DNA of 49,662 bases from Firm-04 sp045628085 (GTDB lineage: Bacteria > Bacillota > Clostridia > Oscillospirales > Ruminococcaceae): positions 1-49,662 of the forward strand of contig JAZQOZ010000062.1 in NCBI GenBank assembly GCA_045628085.1, written 5' to 3'. Shown here in pieces: positions 15,563-24,366 of the stretch. Numbering within the stretch: position 1 is the first letter of the stretch; the number at the start of each line of letters is the position of its first letter. The translations under genes were made by a program, and so were the position numbers. Below the pieces are notes generated by a model. It ran no database searches and was not told the DNA's origin. It was given only the letters and a program-made list of their open reading frames with translations.

Positions 15563-15664
15563 GATATTAAAGATATTTTTATCGTTTTGCGTAAAGAGTT
15601 TGGAAAGATGCGGCAGACATTTAGCGGAAATGCCGCATCCGGATACGGCATTTCGCCTATTTGC

Positions 15665-15693
15665 TTGCTATTTTCGATTCTATGTGATATAAT
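15665..15693 (+). promoter_or_regulatory. Promoter of the lipoprotein esterase gene
   Basis: TTGCTA (15665-15670), 17-base spacer, TATAAT (15688-15693) with an expected start about 28 bases before the ATG. It is divergent from the membrane fusion protein promoter. Confidence 0.65.
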
Positions 15694-15727
15694 GAAGCGG
15701 ATGAAGCAGGTTATTGGGGGCGTGAAA

Positions 15728-16747
15728 ATGATACATCCTGTCATTTTGAAGCGATTTGCCGTGCTTGCCTTGCTGTGCGGATGTATGCTGTGCGGGTGCG
15801 GCAGACAGGAACCGGAGCCAACAGCGGAAACGACGGCTTCCAGTTCAGATACAACGAAGAAAACAACAGCCGCTGTGCGAAAAACAACGGTGACGACAGT
15901 CACGACAACATCACCGGAGCAGTATTATATGGAACAATGTGAACCGGATATGGTTGAGGTTCAGCCGAAGAATGCGCTTACAAAACGGAAGGGCGTTACA
16001 TATCCGAAATTCGAGAAATATTATTATTATTCGCATACAGCCAAGCGCAGAACAGGCGTGAATGTTCTTCTGCCGAAAGATTATTCCGAGGAGAAGAAAT
16101 ATCCGGTCGTATACATTCTGCATGGTTCAGGCAGTAATGAGGACTGGCTCACAAGCGATAAAATCGGTATCAGTGTGATGCTGACGAATCTGATCCAGGA
16201 CGGCGAAGCCGAGGAGATGATCGTTGTAACACCGTATATCTTTTGCAGCCCGGAGATGCCTGAAAGCACCGGCCTGGATGTCAAAAACTGGCGAATTTAC
16301 GATAATTTTATCAATGATCTGATGAAAGACCTGCGCCCGTTTATCAACAGTACGTTTTCTGTTGATACGGACAGAGCGCATACGGCGATCACGGGCACTT
16401 CGGCAGGCGGACGGGAATCTCTTTACATCGGTTTTTCGCATCCGGAAGTGTTCGGCTATACCGGTGCGGTCTGTCCGGCATCCGGTGTCGTGCGGAATGT
16501 CGGAAATCCGCCTTTTACACTTCAGCCGGAGCAATTCTGCTTTGATGACAAGCGGCCGTATCTGCTGCTGATCAGTGCGGCAGAGCATGATGAGGCAGTC
16601 GGGGATTCTCCCTATCTGTATCACGATATCCTGACAGATAACGGCACACAGCATCTTTTCCATGTGATGACGAAAAGCGGTCATGACTATAAAAGCGTTA
16701 CCTCGCATTTATACAACTTTTTCCGTATGATATTCCGTGCATCATGA
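15728..16747 (+). CDS. Lipid-anchored CE1-like esterase
   Basis: A 339-residue alpha/beta hydrolase of the esterase D/CE1 type. A lipoprotein signal (LLCGCMLCGC, Cys19 or Cys24 as lipid site) and a Thr-rich linker (about 33-62) lead to the catalytic domain, where LHGSGSNEDW forms the oxyanion region, GTSAGGRESL holds the nucleophile Ser225 and GHDYKSVTSH supplies the probable catalytic His. Such enzymes remove acetyl or feruloyl groups from plant polysaccharides. The chosen ATG at 15728 lies just after the GGGGGCGTG stretch; the open frame from 15587 spans the promoter. It lacks a dockerin, unlike its relative at 24367, so it stays on the cell surface. Confidence 0.85.
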   Translation: MIHPVILKRFAVLALLCGCMLCGCGRQEPEPTAETTASSSDTTKKTTAAVRKTTVTTVTTTSPEQYYMEQCEPDMVEVQPKNALTKRKGVTYPKFEKYYYYSHTAKRRTGVNVLLPKDYSEEKKYPVVYILHGSGSNEDWLTSDKIGISVMLTNLIQDGEAEEMIVVTPYIFCSPEMPESTGLDVKNWRIYDNFINDLMKDLRPFINSTFSVDTDRAHTAITGTSAGGRESLYIGFSHPEVFGYTGAVCPASGVVRNVGNPPFTLQPEQFCFDDKRPYLLLISAAEHDEAVGDSPYLYHDILTDNGTQHLFHVMTKSGHDYKSVTSHLYNFFRMIFRAS

Positions 16748-16761
16748 TATTGATAGAACAG

Positions 16762-16806
16762 AGCAGCCATGCAGCCATACAACTTGTGTGCATGGCTGCT
16801 TTTTTA
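16762..16806 (+). terminator. Terminator of the lipoprotein esterase gene
   Basis: AGCAGCCATGC pairs with GCATGGCTGCT and is followed by a run of six T. Confidence 0.92.
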
Positions 16807-16871
16807 TAGAGTGTGACAATACAAGTATATAAAAGTAATGTGTTTTTTGCATACAATCTGCCTTTTTTACA

Positions 16872-16900
16872 TTGTGCTTTTTACACAATAATTATATAAT
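16872..16900 (+). promoter_or_regulatory. Promoter of the GH97 gene
   Basis: TTGTGC (16872-16877), 17-base spacer, TATAAT (16895-16900). The leader to the GTG at 17014 is about 107 bases. Confidence 0.65.
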
Positions 16901-16932
16901 AGATATGAGGGCAGCATTGGTACATGAGAATT

Positions 16933-16977
16933 TCATATTGTCTGCACAGGCAGATATGAGAACCCTTCTGCTCATAT
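16933..16977 (+). promoter_or_regulatory. Two mutually exclusive hairpins in the GH97 leader
   Basis: TCATATTGTCTGC at 16933 pairs with GCAGATATGA up to 16959; the ATATGAG at 16954-16960 can instead pair perfectly with CTCATAT at 16971-16977. Because they share bases, only one can form. A run of seven T follows at about 16983. An attenuator is possible but unproven. Confidence 0.4.
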
Positions 16978-17013
16978 ACAGCTTTTTTTACTTTATTTGA
17001 GGAGGATTCATCA

Positions 17014-20000
17014 GTGAAAAAGGGAAATTGGAAAAAAACGGGCAGTATACTGCTGGCGTTATGTCTGCTTGCGCAGGCTTCGCCGGACGGTTTCAGCCGA
17101 TCAGCAGGACAGATTGCCCATGCAGCAGCCGTTTACAACAATGCGAAAGTCGCAAGTACAGGTCTCAGTGAGGATGCTGCTGTGATTCGCGGAAGCGGTG
17201 CTGCTGTGATCTACGATTCGGATCAGAAATCGAATGTACTTTCACTCGGCGGCGGTGCATTTGGTTCCGGATGGTTACAGCTTCCGGAATTGTTCAAGTC
17301 CGGCTGCAAAAATGGCTTTACAGTCAGCATGAAGATCAAGCTGGATGCGTCAGTATCAAGCTATTCCAGAATCTTTCAGTTTTCACCGACAGCATTCGGC
17401 GCAGGCAACACAAACGGCTATAATTCGCCGGATATTTCGGTTGATGTCAATGACAAAACTGCATTCCGTGCAAGTGTGTTTGCAGGAACGGGTGCGACTG
17501 CGGATGATCGTTCCATCTTTACGCTCAGCGCAGCGCCGGACTCCGATTGGCATGATCTGACAGCTGTGTATTCGCCGGATGGCGCGGCGTATTACCTGGA
17601 CGGCAAGGAACTTTCAAAAGACGGTGAGGGTGTTGATGATCTGGCAGCAGCTTGTGCAAGTCTGTTCAGCGGTTCTGTGCTGTCATCGTATACATACTGC
17701 GGTATCGGTCATTCGCTTTATAATGACAATGATCTCCGCGCAAAGATTGATGATGTATGCTTTTATAATGTACCGCTGAAATCATCGCAGATCACGGCGC
17801 CGGCTGATCCAAACCTCTGCTATACCTTTGAGCCGGATACAATCACCGAAGGTGAACCTTCAACTGATCCGGAAGGTTCGCGTGCGCCGGACGGTACAGC
17901 GATCACAAGTATTCCGTCGCTTCAGGTCACTTCGCCGGACGGTTCGCTGACGGTCAAATTCTGGCGTGACGGCAACGGCAGATATTATTATTCCGTGAAT
18001 AAGATGAGCGACGGAATTGACGGGGTTGTGATCCAGCCTTCCCGTATCGGTCTTGTTACAACCACAGAAGATCTTGCGGGCGGTTTCGGTCAGACTGATC
18101 CGGCTGCAACAATAGATGAACATGATGAAACATACACAATGCCTTATGGTAAGCATAGAACGCTCCACGACAACTATACTGAGATCTCATTCCCGCTGAC
18201 GAAGGGCAGCAGTACGCTGACAGTTATACTGCGAGCCTATGATGACGGTGTCGGCCTGCGATACAGTCTGAATCACGGTGCTTCGATCAAAGAGGAGCAA
18301 ACACAGGTGATGTTCCCCGGTGAATCAACATTCTGGGGCAACTGGCCGAATAATACGTATGAATGGGATATGGTTGAATTACCGCGTGACAGAGCAAATG
18401 AAACCAATGCAACTTACTCCTGCCCGTATACAGGCGTTATCAATAATCGCTACTGGGTAACGGTTTCCGAAGCAAATGTATTCAACGAGGAAACACCGTA
18501 CTGCGCAGGAACATTGCAGTTTGTCGGCAATTATCACAGTCTGCGGTTCAAGGGCGGCAACAAGGTAAAGGATATCACTTTTGATAAAGCGTTTCAGACA
18601 CCGTGGCGTGCAGTTGTCATCGGTGATTCACTGGATCAGATGTCTTCCAGCGACCTGATCCTGAATCTGAATCCGCCTTCCAGACTGGACGATATCAGCT
18701 GGGTGAAGCCCGGAAAGCTGGCATGGTCATGGTGGAGCAGCGGCGGCGATTCACCGGTCGAATATCATACGCAGAAGGATTATATAGATTTTGCGGCTGA
18801 AAACGGCTGGGATTATGTCTGTGTGGATTTCGGCTGGGCGCTCTGGGATGACAGCGCGGCAAAGGTGAAAGAACTGTGCGAGTACGGTGCGCAAAAGGGC
18901 GTCGGTATCTGGCTCTGGTACGGCGTGAACAATACCGGTCACAGCGGCTACAAAGACAGTCAGGGAAATCCTGCATATCCGTATTATTCACTTCTTGATG
19001 AAGCAACGATCGTCCGCGAATTTGAGCGCATCAGCGGACTCGGTGTCAAGGGTGTCAAGGTCGATTACTATGAGAGCGATACGCAGCAGACCATGAAGCA
19101 GATGTATCTCTGTGCAACGATCGCTGCAAAGAATAAGCTGATGGTGCTGTTCCACGGCTGCACACTTCCGCGCGGTGAAAGCCGTACCTATCCGAATGTC
19201 ATTTCGTTTGAAGCGGTCAACGGTTCGGAGTATTACAAATGGTTCACAAGCCCGACGCTTGAAAACCGTGTCTCCTATACATTCACAAGAAATGTTGCAG
19301 GTTCGGCTGACTTCACGCCGACCGGAGTTCCTGTTCTGAACAGTAAGGCAACCGCAGGTTTTGCGCTTGCCGATGTTGTGAATATTGAATCCGGCTTACA
19401 GCATTTTGCACATTCTGTTTATACTTATGAAGGTTCATCAGCGCTGCCTTTCCTGAATGATGTTCCGGTTGTCTGGGATGATATGAAGGTATTAGACGGC
19501 AGACCGATGCAGTTTAACGTAACGGCTCGCCGTAACGGCAATAACTGGTACGTTGGTGCATCTACGATTGCAGCACGAAAAATCAGCATTAAACTTTCTG
19601 AACTGATAGAAGATGACGGAACATATAATGCGTATATCTTCCATGATAACGCTGACGGCAGTGATCTGGAAGTGACCGTCAAGCAGGGACTTACGAAAAA
19701 AGATGTGATCGAGCAAAGCCTGCTCGCAAACGGCGGCTGCGCGGTCAAGATCACCAAAGGCTCTATGAAGCTGACAACGCCGTATTCCAATTACCTCAGC
19801 TATGAGGCGGAAGAAGCAAAAATCGGCAGTGATGCAAAAATCACAGGCGGTGCGGACGGTCGTTACAGTTCAAACGGTGCGTATGTCGGATATATCGGCG
19901 GCAGCAACAACGGCAGCGTCACATTTGAAAATGTGACTGCTCCGGCAGACGGCGAATATACACTCCGCATTTACTATGTTTCCGGCGAACCGCGCAGCCT

Positions 20001-20379
20001 GAAAGTCGATGTAAACGGTGCGTTCTCGCAGAAGATCGACAACTGCTACGCAAATAAGGGCGACTGGACAGGTATTCGTGCTGTGAATATTCAGGTGAAA
20101 CTGAAAGCCGGTCAGAACAGTGTAAAGCTGTATAACGATCAGGGCACAGCACCCTCTGTAGACCGTATCGCACTTGCGATTCCGAATGAGGATGTTCTGG
20201 CGGGCGATATGAACTATGACGGTATCATCAATGCTGTCGATCTGACGCTGCTCAAGCGCGGACTGATGAAAGGTTTCACCGGTTCAAAGGACGAACACGC
20301 GGCGGATTTCAACATGGACGGAAAACGCGATACTTCCGATATCAGCAGCATGATTTTGTTCCTGACAACGCAATCATAA
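17014..20379 (+). CDS. Secreted GH97 glycosidase with LamG, CBM and dockerin
   Basis: A 1121-residue secreted protein starting with GTG behind AGGAGG (17000-17005). Order: signal peptide (about 1-38), LamG/concanavalin-like module (45-260), GH97 N-terminal beta-sandwich (300-555), catalytic barrel (560-840), C-terminal domain (to about 930), CBM35-like module (935-1060) and dockerin (1068-1121; DMNYDGIINAVD and DFNMDGKRDTSD). KVDYY with Asp684 looks like the nucleophile of the retaining GH97 branch, and HGCTLPRGESRTYPN...E with Glu733/739 the acid/base region. That branch includes alpha-galactosidases and beta-L-arabinopyranosidases; which applies here is not decided by sequence. The gene has its own promoter and terminator. 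Confidence 0.9.
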   Translation: MKKGNWKKTGSILLALCLLAQASPDGFSRSAGQIAHAAAVYNNAKVASTGLSEDAAVIRGSGAAVIYDSDQKSNVLSLGGGAFGSGWLQLPELFKSGCKNGFTVSMKIKLDASVSSYSRIFQFSPTAFGAGNTNGYNSPDISVDVNDKTAFRASVFAGTGATADDRSIFTLSAAPDSDWHDLTAVYSPDGAAYYLDGKELSKDGEGVDDLAAACASLFSGSVLSSYTYCGIGHSLYNDNDLRAKIDDVCFYNVPLKSSQITAPADPNLCYTFEPDTITEGEPSTDPEGSRAPDGTAITSIPSLQVTSPDGSLTVKFWRDGNGRYYYSVNKMSDGIDGVVIQPSRIGLVTTTEDLAGGFGQTDPAATIDEHDETYTMPYGKHRTLHDNYTEISFPLTKGSSTLTVILRAYDDGVGLRYSLNHGASIKEEQTQVMFPGESTFWGNWPNNTYEWDMVELPRDRANETNATYSCPYTGVINNRYWVTVSEANVFNEETPYCAGTLQFVGNYHSLRFKGGNKVKDITFDKAFQTPWRAVVIGDSLDQMSSSDLILNLNPPSRLDDISWVKPGKLAWSWWSSGGDSPVEYHTQKDYIDFAAENGWDYVCVDFGWALWDDSAAKVKELCEYGAQKGVGIWLWYGVNNTGHSGYKDSQGNPAYPYYSLLDEATIVREFERISGLGVKGVKVDYYESDTQQTMKQMYLCATIAAKNKLMVLFHGCTLPRGESRTYPNVISFEAVNGSEYYKWFTSPTLENRVSYTFTRNVAGSADFTPTGVPVLNSKATAGFALADVVNIESGLQHFAHSVYTYEGSSALPFLNDVPVVWDDMKVLDGRPMQFNVTARRNGNNWYVGASTIAARKISIKLSELIEDDGTYNAYIFHDNADGSDLEVTVKQGLTKKDVIEQSLLANGGCAVKITKGSMKLTTPYSNYLSYEAEEAKIGSDAKITGGADGRYSSNGAYVGYIGGSNNGSVTFENVTAPADGEYTLRIYYVSGEPRSLKVDVNGAFSQKIDNCYANKGDWTGIRAVNIQVKLKAGQNSVKLYNDQGTAPSVDRIALAIPNEDVLAGDMNYDGIINAVDLTLLKRGLMKGFTGSKDEHAADFNMDGKRDTSDISSMILFLTTQS

Positions 20380-20391
20380 ATGAATCCGGAT

Positions 20392-20426
20392 ACGGCAGGG
20401 GAGTACGTGCTTCCCTGCCGTTTTCT
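20392..20426 (+). terminator. Terminator of the GH97 gene
   Basis: ACGGCAGGG pairs with CCCTGCCGT followed by TTTTCT, 13 bases after the stop. Confidence 0.85.
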
Positions 20427-20502
20427 GCTATGTGAGAAATAGTCATATCATATCCAAATCGAACAGTACAGATTTCAAACCAAATTGTATGAAACCAGTC
20501 AG

Positions 20503-20518
20503 CTTGTATGTATATTTC
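20503..20518. promoter_or_regulatory. Weak AraR-box-like site upstream of the GH127/146 gene
   Basis: GCTTGTATGTATATTT keeps TTGTA.GTA.A of the AraR consensus (10 of 16 positions), about 35 bases before the -35 box. This is a weak match. Apart from this site, the terminator and the promoter, nothing else is seen in the 318-base gap. Confidence 0.3.
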
Positions 20519-20552
20519 TGCGATTTGTGAAGTAAATAATATGTTTTTTATA

Positions 20553-20581
20553 GTGACAATCATACAATATTCAGGTATAAT
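20553..20581 (+). promoter_or_regulatory. Promoter of the GH127/146 gene
   Basis: GTGACA (20553-20558), 17-base spacer, TATAAT (20576-20581). Confidence 0.65.
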
Positions 20582-20697
20582 ATAAGTAGAAAAGCTGGGA
20601 ATTTATGATGTGTCTGAGAAAGGCAGGCATACAACTTAGCTTATAAAAAATCATGTGAAGTTGGGAAAACGAAGTATTTATTGTAGGGGGAAATACA

Positions 20698-23600
20698 ATG
20701 AAACTCAGTACATGGAAACGTGCGGCAGCAGCCGCATCGGCGTGTTCCGTTATGCTCGGAACAGTCGGATTCCTGCCGAAATTTGAATCGGCAGATTCGT
20801 TCACGGTATCAGCAGCAGATATTGCGATCGAAGATTTCAGCCTTGCTGACATCACAATGACAGACAGCTACTGCACAAACGCTTTTTCAAAAGAAGTTGA
20901 GTATCTGCTGTCATTTGATACGGAAAGACTGCTGGCGGGATTCCGCGAAAACGCAAAGCTCAGTACAAACGGGGCAAAGCGTTATGCAGGCTGGGAAAAT
21001 ACGCTGATCGCCGGTCATACGGTTGGTCACTATCTTTCCGCAGTTGCACAGGCATACGAGAATCCGAATCTGACAGATACACAGCGTTCGGCGCTTTCTT
21101 CCAAAATGGACGCGCTTTTGAACGGCATGAAGATCTGCCAGCAGAACTCAAAAGGCAAGCCCGGTTTTCTCTGGGCAGGTCAGGTGAAAAATGCCAACAA
21201 TGTCGAAGTGCAGTTTGATCTTGTGCAGCAGGGCAAAACCAATATTATTGATGAATCATGGGTGCCGTGGTACACAATGCATAAGCTGATCCAGGGTTTG
21301 GTCGATGTTTACAAGTATACCGGTAAAACAACAGCAAAGGATATCGCATCCGGACTTGGCGACTGGACGCTTGCACGATGCAAAACGTGGAATCAGCAGA
21401 CACATAATACAGTTCTTTCGATTGAGTACGGCGGCATGAATGACTGCCTTTATGAACTGTATTCCATCACCGGCAAAGACGATCATGCAGTTGCGGCACA
21501 TTATTTCGATGAGACCAATCTGCATGAAGCGGTGCTGAAAGGCGGTGCGAATGTCCTGAACGGCAAGCACGCCAACACAACGATCCCGAAATTTGTCGGT
21601 GCGCTCAAACGCTATATCATACTGGACGGCAAGACCGTTGCAGGCGAAAAAATTGATGCATCCCGTTATCTCCAGTATGCAGAAGCATTCTGGGAAATGG
21701 TCACAACACATCACACATATATCACAGGCGGAAACAGTGAATGGGAACATTTCGGTATGGACGATATCCTCGATAAGGAACGTACCAACTGCAACTGTGA
21801 AACCTGTAATTCCTATAATATGCTGAAGCTCAGCCGTGAGCTGTATAAATGTACCGGTGACAAGAAGTATATGGATTTCTATGAGGGAACATATTACAAT
21901 TCGATTCTTTCCTCGCAGAATCCGGAAACCGGTATGACAACCTATTTCCAGCCGATGGCAACGGGATATTTCAAGGTCTACAGTTCTCCGTATGACAGCT
22001 TCTGGTGCTGTACGGGCAGCGGCATGGAGAGCTTTACAAAGCTGGGCGATACGATCTATATGCACAGCGGCAATACGCTCTATGTCAATATGTACCAAAG
22101 TTCAGAAGTCAGCTGGGCAGATCAGAATGTCACCATCAAGCAGGAAAGCACCATCCCGAACGGTAATACATCGACCTTTACGGTTACGGGCAGCGGTGAT
22201 CTGGATCTCCGTTTCCGCATTCCGGATTGGAACGCCGGTACGATGACGGTCGCTGTCAACGGAACAAAATATACATACAAAACAGTCGATGAATATGCGC
22301 AGGTGACGGGCAGTTTCAAATCCGGCGACAAGATCACGGTAACGATTCCGGAAGCAGTCGTGGCATATAATCTGCCGGATAAAACAAGCGTTTACGGTTT
22401 CAAGTACGGCCCTGTTGTATTGAGTGCAGAGCTTGGCAAGCAGAATATGACAACCGGTTCGACCGGTATGTGGGTTACGATCCCGAAGGATGCGGTTGTC
22501 AGCAATCAGAATATCACACTTTCCAAAGAGGGACAGTCGCTGACATCCTTTATGTCTGAGATCAACGATCATCTGGTCAAAGATGCAGACACGATGAAAT
22601 TCACACTCAAGGATACGAACCAGAATCTGACCTTTACACCGCATTATCAGCAGTATCAGCAGCGCTACGGTATCTACTGGAACTTCCTGACCAACGGAAC
22701 GGTCATCGAAGAAAAGCCGCCGCGTGCCAAGATCACGGTTACAGATACGGTTCAGCCCGGTTACGGTCAGTATGAGAACGACGGACAGCATCAGATGCTC
22801 GCATACAATTCTGCCGGTGTGACGGATGACAGCACATACCGTTATGCAAAACCGGGCGGATACTTCCGTTATCAGATGGCGGTTGATCCGGAATCTGCAT
22901 ATACTGCATTGATCATCAAGCTGCGCAAATCCGATAACGGCAAGACAATTCGTGTTCGTGTCGGTGATGCAGTCCTGTATGCAGGTGAGCTGAACTACAC
23001 AGGCAAAGATGATGTTTACGATGTCAAGATTCCGGTTCCGGCTGATGTTGTGGAACGGAATCTGAAAGAAGTCGTGGCCGACGGCGAAACATATCCGTGC
23101 CTTGATGTGACGTTCTCTGCGGATAACGACGAAGAATCTGCAAAGATATGTGATTTTGTGTATATGACTTCAGCCAAGCCGAATTATTCGTTTGATTCTA
23201 ATATTGCATATTTCGTGGATTGCGGCGACCAGAATACCGCAACTGCAACCGGCAGCGATAAGTTCGGCTGGTACAACAGCGTGACGGAACAGCTTTACGG
23301 CGTTGATGAGGTATCCGGTATGGAATGGGGCCTGATCGACGATGCGACCGATCAGTATAACGGTGCATCCAAGAGCGGCGGAATCTATACCGCAAATACA
23401 TGGCCGAATGAGTCGGCAGCATTGGACGGTCAGGCGAAAACTTCCTCGTTCCGCTATACCAAGAATCAGTATGAGCATGATATTGACCGCCATATTGATT
23501 ATGGATTTACGCTTCCGAACGGTACATATACAGTTGAAATGAGCTTCAGCGATCCGTGGGGATGCTCGAAAAATCCGACCGTCTATGCGAATTACGGCGA

Positions 23601-23946
23601 AAAAGATCAGGCGACTGTGGCAGAAAGCTGCCCGACTGACGGCACAACTGTCAAGGGCACTGTAAAGGTTACAAACGGCAAGCTGACACTGAATTTCCGC
23701 AGCGCGGATAAGGCGATCAATGTGAATTATATTCTCATTCGTTTCGGCGATGATGCGCGTTATTCGGTTGTCGGCAAGCGCGGAGACGTTGATCTGGACG
23801 GAAACGTGACTGCGAAAGATTCAGCTGCTCTGCTCGATTATCTGCTGACGAAAAAGACGCTGACATGGGAACAGGCTTACGCCGCAGATGTCCAGGCTGA
23901 TCTGATTCTGGATGCCCGCGATCTGACAGTCCTGAAACGACAGTAA
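20698..23946 (+). CDS. Secreted GH127/GH146 beta-L-arabinofuranosidase-like enzyme with malectin-like module and dockerin
   Basis: A 1082-residue secreted DUF1680-type enzyme. After the signal peptide (about 1-40) the catalytic domain (45-660) carries the zinc-thiolate site: CNCETCNSYNML with Glu368 and Cys370, and SFWCCTGSGMES with Cys437/438, one of which is the nucleophile. The NSYNML and GMES variants resemble GH146 more than the Bifidobacterium GH127 type. Residues 840-1025 look malectin-like, and a dockerin ends the protein (about 1030-1082). Its second calcium loop (DVQADLILDARD) lacks the usual Asn/Asp-Gly pattern and the helix ends abruptly at KRQ. It should release L-arabinofuranose, the likely cargo of the importer at 39432-44235. 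Confidence 0.88.
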   Translation: MKLSTWKRAAAAASACSVMLGTVGFLPKFESADSFTVSAADIAIEDFSLADITMTDSYCTNAFSKEVEYLLSFDTERLLAGFRENAKLSTNGAKRYAGWENTLIAGHTVGHYLSAVAQAYENPNLTDTQRSALSSKMDALLNGMKICQQNSKGKPGFLWAGQVKNANNVEVQFDLVQQGKTNIIDESWVPWYTMHKLIQGLVDVYKYTGKTTAKDIASGLGDWTLARCKTWNQQTHNTVLSIEYGGMNDCLYELYSITGKDDHAVAAHYFDETNLHEAVLKGGANVLNGKHANTTIPKFVGALKRYIILDGKTVAGEKIDASRYLQYAEAFWEMVTTHHTYITGGNSEWEHFGMDDILDKERTNCNCETCNSYNMLKLSRELYKCTGDKKYMDFYEGTYYNSILSSQNPETGMTTYFQPMATGYFKVYSSPYDSFWCCTGSGMESFTKLGDTIYMHSGNTLYVNMYQSSEVSWADQNVTIKQESTIPNGNTSTFTVTGSGDLDLRFRIPDWNAGTMTVAVNGTKYTYKTVDEYAQVTGSFKSGDKITVTIPEAVVAYNLPDKTSVYGFKYGPVVLSAELGKQNMTTGSTGMWVTIPKDAVVSNQNITLSKEGQSLTSFMSEINDHLVKDADTMKFTLKDTNQNLTFTPHYQQYQQRYGIYWNFLTNGTVIEEKPPRAKITVTDTVQPGYGQYENDGQHQMLAYNSAGVTDDSTYRYAKPGGYFRYQMAVDPESAYTALIIKLRKSDNGKTIRVRVGDAVLYAGELNYTGKDDVYDVKIPVPADVVERNLKEVVADGETYPCLDVTFSADNDEESAKICDFVYMTSAKPNYSFDSNIAYFVDCGDQNTATATGSDKFGWYNSVTEQLYGVDEVSGMEWGLIDDATDQYNGASKSGGIYTANTWPNESAALDGQAKTSSFRYTKNQYEHDIDRHIDYGFTLPNGTYTVEMSFSDPWGCSKNPTVYANYGEKDQATVAESCPTDGTTVKGTVKVTNGKLTLNFRSADKAINVNYILIRFGDDARYSVVGKRGDVDLDGNVTAKDSAALLDYLLTKKTLTWEQAYAADVQADLILDARDLTVLKRQ

Positions 23947-23970
23947 ATCATTCAGTAAAATGTATTCATG

Positions 23971-24016
23971 CAACCGCATTGCAGAAGATGTCAGTCTGCA
24001 ATGCGGTTTGTTTTAT
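23971..24016 (+). terminator. Terminator of the GH127/146 gene
   Basis: A 15-bp stem (CAACCGCATTGCAGA and complement) is followed by a T-rich tract TTTGTTTTATT. Confidence 0.92.
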
Positions 24017-24019
24017 TAT

Positions 24020-24113
24020 GATACTGCCAATATCTGCAATTTATATGCAAAAATCTGCTTTTTGTAACGATGAAAAGGAAATTTAAATTGAGCGATACTG
24101 TCAATATCTGCAA
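24020..24113. repeat. Pair of 20-base direct repeats upstream of the dockerin esterase
   Basis: GATACTGYCAATATCTGCAA occurs at 24020-24039 and 24094-24113, identical except one base and 74 bases apart (about seven helical turns). Two direct sites upstream of a promoter suit an AraC-type activator; this is inference. Confidence 0.6.
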
Positions 24114-24160
24114 ACAGTATAGCAATATGTGCTTTATCCATAATATCTGAAAAAAGTCAT

Positions 24161-24189
24161 TTGACACCGCATAATAGATTTTGTATAAT
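24161..24189 (+). promoter_or_regulatory. Promoter of the dockerin esterase gene
   Basis: TTGACA (24161-24166), 17-base spacer, TATAAT (24184-24189): a near-perfect sigma-A promoter. The leader to the ATG at 24367 is about 170 bases; no gene or clear riboswitch is seen in it. Confidence 0.85.
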
Positions 24190-24366
24190 ATAGTTGGTAT
24201 GATACGTTCTGTATTATACACATATAGATATATCGGATGCCGCCCTCTTCAAACGGATCCCTGCCGTTTGGCATACCGGTAACAGAAAAACAAACCATTG
24301 GAAATAGATTCAACAGCCAGTTTAGGGGGAAATCGATCCATTTTTACTGATGAAAGGATGATTTCC

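Noticed and set aside
24190..24366. Riboswitch in the long leader of the dockerin esterase
   Set aside because: No recognisable conserved aptamer core or terminator/antiterminator pair was found.
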